Part shown: positions 7,301-9,097 of the stretch, piece after piece | Numbering within the stretch: position 1 is the first letter of the stretch | Layout: every line of letters starts with the position of its first letter | Source: CAZAYB01 sp964489215 | GTDB lineage: Bacteria; Planctomycetota; Phycisphaerae; Sedimentisphaerales; Anaerohalosphaeraceae | NCBI GenBank assembly: GCA_964489215.1 | Contig: CAZAYB010000121.1 | Coordinates: forward strand, 1-9,097 | Length of the DNA: 9,097 nucleotides | Reading direction: 5' to 3' | Translations under genes and position numbers: made by a program | Notes under the pieces: model-generated | Told to the model about the DNA's origin: nothing | What the model saw: the letters and a program-made list of their open reading frames with translations, nothing else | Database searches by the model: none

Positions 7301-7809
7301 TTATTTTTGAAGGTACAGTATCGGATAATCATTTCAGTTCCAGTGTTGAAAATACCCGCCCCGCTGTCCTCGGTTACCTTGCAGTTTTGGATAACAAAAT
7401 CCTCGAGAGTAAAATTATCGTAATTGTAAAAACCTCTCCCGCTTTCCTGGCCGTCAAGAATTGTTATGTTATTTTCAATATCTCTTTGGCTGGGACTGGT
7501 CTCGTCCCCTGCAAAACCGCCCATAATTGTAACGGCATTATAAATTTCTATATCATTTTCGAGATATATGCCTGCCTTTACCCATATCTGGTCATTATCT
7601 TCGGCTTGCGCGACCGCCTGAGCGATTTTTCTGTGGCCGTTAGACCAGCTTAAGCCGTTGGGGTCGACGATATTAGGGTCAGTGTCCGGATTGACGTAAA
7701 TAACCTTTGCATGTGCGGTTATGGACACAAAAAGAAGCATTAAAAGTGTTAAAAAAGCCCGTTTTTTGCATAGACAGTCTACGCATTTAAAAGTACTGCT
7801 GGTAATCAT
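4303..7809 (-). CDS. Large secreted protein: beta-helix, Ig-like domains, dockerin-like repeats and seven-blade FG-GAP propeller
   Basis: This 1168-residue exported protein has, in order (numbering may shift by one): a signal peptide at 1-35 with hydrophobic core FLTLLMLLFVSITA and cleavage after AHA; a right-handed parallel beta-helix at about 37-400, with repeated GGAI/GGAV turns and NN.A/NxS spacing as in PMP-like proteins; a closing SPCVDAGD...DMGAFEFE segment (432-477) like choice-of-anchor Q modules; two Kre9/KNH- or Ig-like beta domains (about 481-572 and 577-671); dockerin-like repeats (677-765); seven FG-GAP blades (about 780-1140); and one more dockerin-like motif at the C-terminus. 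No catalytic motif is evident, so adhesion, matrix or polysaccharide binding is the best guess. Start: ATG at 7809 with AAGGAG 8 bases upstream; GTG at 7812 (5-base spacing) is the alternative. It has its own promoter and a downstream hairpin, so it is probably monocistronic. Confidence 0.9.
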   Translation of the reverse strand: MITSSTFKCVDCLCKKRAFLTLLMLLFVSITAHAKVIYVNPDTDPNIVDPNGLSWSNGHRKIAQAVAQAEDNDQIWVKAGIYLENDIEIYNAVTIMGGFAGDETSPSQRDIENNITILDGQESGRGFYNYDNFTLEDFVIQNCKVTEDSGAGIFNTGTEMIIRYCTFKNNVADRFGGAICNYRSGQTAITGSVFIANESVILEGGAVYSLETDISIRGCSFYYNKAPLGGAVRNHFTVASITICDFLSNESTEKGGAISNKDSVTNIEHSRFYGNASELGAAISSKGFACSTYTYNNVLVDNTAGTGGAIYNDQALLESVNDTITANSADTAAGIFNGGTTGVADVTNGILWANSDNNGTDYSAQITSSAGLVSYSCIQGGGGSDNNIGLDPMFTAQADDGGDGWADDPDTDQTDESANDNFGNYKLLCGSPCVDAGDNTAVPPGASQNRFLDDWLTEDTGNGQPPIVDMGAFEFEGCPGQVHITNPESDESIRAQSQYTIQWQSGGGVGDILVEFSDDLGETWQMLTSQAVANNGSYTWEVPKIHSDTCLIKIQDVNDVDITDTSLAFSVFDPNAVKLIYPDGGQKLPGGKSLYVTWENSGQNPVKSEYRTYNQVVGWSDWNVIEPDTIGNTAPWTPLQRSYHTVQLRVSDAHLPDAFDISDPLLIFNCHESWIQGDFNGDCVVDLTDLVILNDTWQKGQGDTAFNPVCDISIPQDDRITMSDFLVYAANWLKLSNSIGPDLDHSSYVDMDDMAMMFDNWLAGQTLDVLLPDAVTVGDRFGFSLDNHQDTAAIGAWTTDRDKGTVYIYKLINGQWQKSSQIVSDDVQNGDLFGSSVAVDGDYILVGAYGDDNDTGSAYLFGQNDQNSVVGQIFKINASDSQQDDLFGISVAIDAKNILIGAQGDDQDYSNAGSVYAYRLDENDNLADELKITAVEQNLDDFLGCSVAIDGQWAFAGAYGDDDMGENSGAVYVCKQALVPEDPLWVKFAKLTDPNGTGGENFGFSIAAQDGYMIIGAKGDNFETGSAFIYKYDQDTEQWMLMQKLTPFDGQTGDQFGWSVDINADYAIVGSQYNQDTGSAYLYFRNNDVWEERAKLYDVDALSDDRFGSAVSLDSEFAFIGANFADTSVIDSGLAYVFSPVDFYSCDMNGDYYIDFADFVIFAQQWIK
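4306..4374 (-). other. C-terminal dockerin-like Ca-binding motif (single repeat)
   Basis: The last 23 residues read CDMNGDYYIDFADFVIFAQ followed by QWIK. This is a one-repeat dockerin/EF-hand-like loop (D-x-N-G-D-x3-D-x2-D) with the terminal Trp common at the ends of planctomycete secreted proteins. It is separated from the internal repeats by the whole propeller. A sorting or anchoring role is inference. Confidence 0.7.
4393..5475 (-). repeat. Seven tandem FG-GAP blades (beta-propeller coding repeats)
   Basis: Blade signatures begin near residues 780 (DRFGFS), 832 (DLFGSS), 886 (DLFGIS), 942 (DFLGCS), 1001 (ENFGFS), 1055 (DQFGWS) and 1106 (DRFGSA), spaced 51-59 residues apart. Most carry a GA.GDD...GSAY/GAVY second half. 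Seven copies is the number needed to close an integrin-alpha-like propeller. At DNA level, an exact 18-base word (atcgtccccgtaagcacc) recurs at 4924-4941 and 5254-5271 in blades 4 and 2, consistent with duplication of blades. Confidence 0.85.
5518..5784 (-). other. Internal dockerin-like region with three Ca-binding-type repeats
   Basis: Residues about 677-765 hold three successive motifs. The first is GDFNGDCVVDLTDLVILNDTW (one canonical loop), followed by CDISIPQDDRITMSDFLVYA..W and GPDLDHSSYVDMDDMAMMFDNW. The second and third are more degenerate, yet keep the spacing from loop acidic residues to the aromatic ending W. Dockerin type I domains normally have two such loops and bind cohesin modules or help sorting; no cohesin is in this window. 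Confidence 0.75.
6613..7704 (-). other. Parallel beta-helix (PMP/pectate-lyase-like fold) coding region
   Basis: About 360 residues after the signal peptide show irregular coils of 20-30 residues with recurrent GGAI/GGAV/GAGI turns, each followed by short beta stretches and NN/N.S positions. It opens with VIYVNPDT and IAQAV...DQIWVKAGIY, the usual N-terminal cap of planctomycete right-handed beta-helix proteins. No polysaccharide-lyase catalytic residues are recognisable, so a binding or structural role is more likely than catalysis. Confidence 0.75.
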
Positions 7810-7870
7810 CACCCATTCTCCTTACTAAAAGATCACAATATATACTGATCCTAAGGCATAAAACTAATTA

Positions 7871-7885
7871 AGGGTCTGTAACCCT
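7871..7885 (-). repeat. Small stem-loop in the predicted 5' leader of the secreted-protein gene
   Basis: AGGGT and ACCCT pair perfectly around a 5-base loop, within the predicted leader of about 90 bases. The stem is only 5 base pairs and I see no riboswitch core. It may be a minor leader structure or chance. Confidence 0.3.
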
Positions 7886-7896
7886 CATGAAATGTG

Positions 7897-7931
7897 GACA
7901 ATATATAGTACATCGATTTTGGGATATTGTC
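7897..7931. repeat. Inverted repeat overlapping the secreted-protein promoter, possible operator
   Basis: GACAATAT (7897-7904) and ATATTGTC (7924-7931) are perfect 8-base arms with a 19-base gap. One arm covers most of the -35 element and the other borders the -10 element and the predicted start of the minus-strand promoter. A dimeric regulator binding both arms is possible, but the spacing is long. Confidence 0.35.
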
Positions 7932-7933
7932 AA
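7905..7933 (-). promoter_or_regulatory. Sigma70-type promoter of the large secreted-protein gene
   Basis: On the minus strand a perfect TTGACA (7933-7928), a 17-base spacer and TACTAT (7910-7905, 4 of 6 matches) form a good promoter in the divergent intergenic region. Transcription would begin near 7898, giving a leader of roughly 90 bases before the ATG at 7809. Confidence 0.55.
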
Positions 7934-7968
7934 CTAAAAAAGTCGCAAAAGCTGGACATTTCTTATCT

Positions 7969-7982
7969 AAATTAGGTAATTT
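7969..7982. repeat. Short palindrome upstream of the plus-strand promoter
   Basis: AAATTA, GG, TAATTT forms a 14-base near-palindrome with perfect 6-base arms, ending 6 bases before the predicted -35 of the plus-strand gene. It could be an operator half-site pair, but AT-rich palindromes of this size are common by chance. Confidence 0.25.
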
Positions 7983-7988
7983 TACTAC

Positions 7989-8016
7989 TTGCCAAAATAA
8001 AATAATCGTATAAAAT
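7989..8016 (+). promoter_or_regulatory. Promoter of the precorrin-2 dehydrogenase-like gene, implying a leaderless mRNA
   Basis: TTGCCA (7989-7994), a 16-base spacer and TAAAAT (8011-8016) each match consensus at 5 of 6 positions. The -10 ends only 8 bases before the ATG at 8025, so transcription should begin at or within a base or two of the start codon. No Shine-Dalgarno exists in this stretch. Confidence 0.5.
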
Positions 8017-8024
8017 AGACTATC

Positions 8025-8696
8025 ATGGCTAAACTACCTATATACCTTGAGCTTAATAAAAGCAAAGTGGTAATAATAGGCAACTCATCAGCAGCGATTA
8101 AGTTTATAAGTTTTTTCAGGGACTGCGGTGCCCGGCTGGTTGTTGTGACCGAACTTGTAACTCCTCAGCTTGAAAGGGTTTGTGAAGATGAAAAACTGGA
8201 ACTTATCATAAGCAATTACTCAAGGCATTACCTTTCCGGAGCGTTTTTTTCAATAGCAGCGAGCATCAGTGAAGAACTGAATAACCAGATACAGAAAGAC
8301 TGCGAACTGCTTGATATTCTCTGTCTGAATATTGACAATAAAGCGGAAAGTGACTTTGATATTCCTGATATAATAAAATGCTCAAATATTCTGATGGCGA
8401 TAAGTCACACCGGTTCATGTGCAGAATATTACAATTACACATTACAGAAACTAAGGAAAATGTTCACTCCTGCCCATGAGAACTTTTTAAAGGTTCTCGA
8501 CAACACATGCAGTCAGATGATCACTGAAATACCAAATCCGCGTGACCGTGCAGCTATAACAAGCCACCTTGTACGGGATGAGTCTTTTGCCTATTTTCGA
8601 TCGAGAGGGCCTGATGCCTGGTCTAAACGTGCCAAATGCCTTTTCGGGCATAAATACCGCCATGGCCAGAGCCTGGAAAGAGATGAAAGCACATAA
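8025..8696 (+). CDS. Diverged precorrin-2 dehydrogenase (Met8/CysG N-terminal/SirC-like) family protein
   Basis: This 223-residue cytoplasmic protein follows the siroheme-synthase N-terminal fold throughout. LPIYLEL opens it, a Rossmann strand KVVIIG leads to residue 19, IAAS..EELN sits at 77-86, NID at 102-104 aligns with the conserved catalytic-region Asp (NVVD in CysG), DF at 110-111 and LMAISHTGS at 123-131 align with the LxIAISTGG motif, and helical LQKLRKMFTP follows. Family enzymes oxidise precorrin-2 to sirohydrochlorin with NAD+, and some also insert iron. The dinucleotide-binding loop reads GNSSAA instead of GGGxVA, and the serine/glycine run after AIS is altered, so activity is uncertain. 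No CysG-type methyltransferase half is present. Neighbouring heme or siroheme genes are absent. It has its own promoter, lacks a Shine-Dalgarno and runs convergently into the rplU terminator. The last 12 residues look like an unconserved tail. Confidence 0.8.
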   Translation: MAKLPIYLELNKSKVVIIGNSSAAIKFISFFRDCGARLVVVTELVTPQLERVCEDEKLELIISNYSRHYLSGAFFSIAASISEELNNQIQKDCELLDILCLNIDNKAESDFDIPDIIKCSNILMAISHTGSCAEYYNYTLQKLRKMFTPAHENFLKVLDNTCSQMITEIPNPRDRAAITSHLVRDESFAYFRSRGPDAWSKRAKCLFGHKYRHGQSLERDEST

Positions 8697-8728
8697 AAAA
8701 AGGCTTAGTCGAAATAATCAACTAAGCC
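8695..8728 (-). terminator. Intrinsic terminator of rplU
   Basis: On the minus strand a perfect 8-base stem (GGCTTAGT / ACTAAGCC) with an 11-base loop is followed directly by seven T residues. This is a textbook Rho-independent terminator, 28 bases beyond the rplU stop. The T run overlaps the stop codon of the convergent gene ending at 8696. In the plus direction the run precedes the stem, so it does not act as a typical terminator for that gene. Confidence 0.85.
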
Positions 8729-8742
8729 CGCCATTTCCTCAA

Positions 8743-8764
8743 AGGCTTATAAGCCGTTAAGCCT
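8743..8764 (-). repeat. GGCTTA-rich inverted repeat over the rplU stop codon
   Basis: AGGCTTA (8743-8749) and TAAGCCT (8758-8764) pair over 7 bases around an 8-base loop. Inside this is a perfect 12-base palindrome, GGCTTATAAGCC (8744-8755). The same GGCTTA word forms the stem of the nearby terminator, so alternative pairings between the two are possible. Confidence 0.4.
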
Positions 8765-9086
8765 CAATCTTATCTACCATTACCTGCAAATATTTTTGCC
8801 GGTGTCCGATTTTTCTGGAACTGTTTTTTCTTCTTCTAAAATGCAGAGGGTAAAGTTTCGGGCCTTTTACAACAGAATCCCCGGCAGTTTTCTTAAAGCT
8901 GGCCACCACTTTTGCCCCTTCAAGATACGGTGTGCCGACTTTTATGTCCTTGCCGTCACTGATAAAAAGTACCTTATCCAGCTCAATATTTTTCGCATCG
9001 GGTGCCACCTCTGTAAGCTCGATGTTTATAACATCTCCCTTTGAAACTTTATACTGTTTTGAACCATTTTCTATTACAGCGTACAT
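8757..9086 (-). CDS. rplU: 50S ribosomal protein L21
   Basis: This complete 109-residue protein has the normal length for L21, a 23S rRNA-binding protein of the large subunit. The N-terminus MYAVIENGSKQYKVSKGDVI matches the family signature MYAIIxxGGKQYxVxxGD. The basic C-terminal block FRRRKNSSRKIGHRQKYLQV (about 83-102) corresponds to the conserved FKRRKNYRRxxGHRQ..T segment that contacts rRNA. The start is ATG at 9086 with AGGAG 6 bases upstream, at the right edge of the window. In most bacteria rpmA (L27) follows immediately; here a strong terminator follows and no rpmA reading frame is present, so rplU ends its transcription unit. Whatever precedes it lies outside the window. Confidence 0.97.
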   Translation of the reverse strand: MYAVIENGSKQYKVSKGDVINIELTEVAPDAKNIELDKVLFISDGKDIKVGTPYLEGAKVVASFKKTAGDSVVKGPKLYPLHFRRRKNSSRKIGHRQKYLQVMVDKIEA

Positions 9087-9097
9087 ATTTAACTCCT

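Noticed and set aside
6116..7653. Several 79-140-residue plus-strand open frames
   Set aside because: They are antisense shadows of the beta-helix and Ig-like coding region, with no recognisable domains.
7810..8024. Small RNA, riboswitch or tRNA in the divergent intergenic region
   Set aside because: Only promoters, short inverted repeats and a 5-base-pair stem are visible. No known riboswitch core or tRNA cloverleaf can be built.
8569..8760. Overlapping plus-strand frame at the end of the precorrin-2 dehydrogenase-like gene, considered as a frameshifted C-terminus
   Set aside because: The main frame stays plausible (DESFAYFRSRGPDAW) beyond the point where a shift would be needed. The alternative frame runs through the rplU terminator and into its stop codon.

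Overview
The window looks like a chromosomal segment from a planctomycete, most likely of the Phycisphaerae/Sedimentisphaerales type. The main evidence is the 1168-residue secreted protein. It carries dockerin-like Ca-binding repeats of the form NGDxxxDxxDFxxxxxxW, a right-handed beta-helix and FG-GAP blades, a combination typical of that group. Moderate GC, AAGGAG-type ribosome binding sites and occasional TTG starts fit. The lineage is an inference from protein style and was not tested by a search. I see no mobile element, CRISPR array, tRNA or rRNA. No gene-free stretch exceeds about 215 bases.

Layout. Positions 1-4092 hold a tightly packed minus-strand gene string, read from right to left. 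It runs: a class I fumarase/tartrate-dehydratase beta subunit (3553-4092), an HD-domain phosphohydrolase (2948-3550), a divergent YchF/DUF933 P-loop NTPase with a TTG start (1808-2878), a sorbitol-dehydrogenase-like zinc alcohol dehydrogenase (755-1798), and the N-terminal 250 codons of CinA (751 down to the window edge). Gaps between genes are 2, 69, 9 and 3 bases, so most or all of it is probably one operon. A sigma70-like promoter lies just upstream of the fumarase gene. Positions 4303-7809 hold the giant secreted multidomain protein, also on the minus strand, with its own consensus-like promoter and a GC-rich hairpin after its stop. Position 8025 starts a divergent plus-strand gene for a diverged precorrin-2 dehydrogenase (Met8/CysG-N/SirC-like) protein, which may be leaderless. 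Convergent to it is rplU (ribosomal protein L21, 8757-9086, minus). A strong intrinsic terminator for rplU overlaps the end of the precorrin-2 dehydrogenase-like gene.

How the genes relate. The 1-4092 string is a mixture of central metabolism (fumarase beta, polyol dehydrogenase), nucleotide or cofactor maintenance (HD hydrolase, CinA) and a translation-associated NTPase family. I see no single pathway that explains it. The secreted protein is an independent transcription unit, probably acting outside the cytoplasmic membrane in adhesion, matrix binding or polysaccharide binding. The points most worth a second look are its architecture (a complete seven-blade FG-GAP propeller between dockerin-like modules), the fumarase beta subunit without an adjacent alpha subunit, the YchF paralogue with altered nucleotide-binding motifs, the precorrin-2 dehydrogenase-like protein with a degraded dinucleotide-binding loop and no ribosome binding site, and rplU detached from rpmA.
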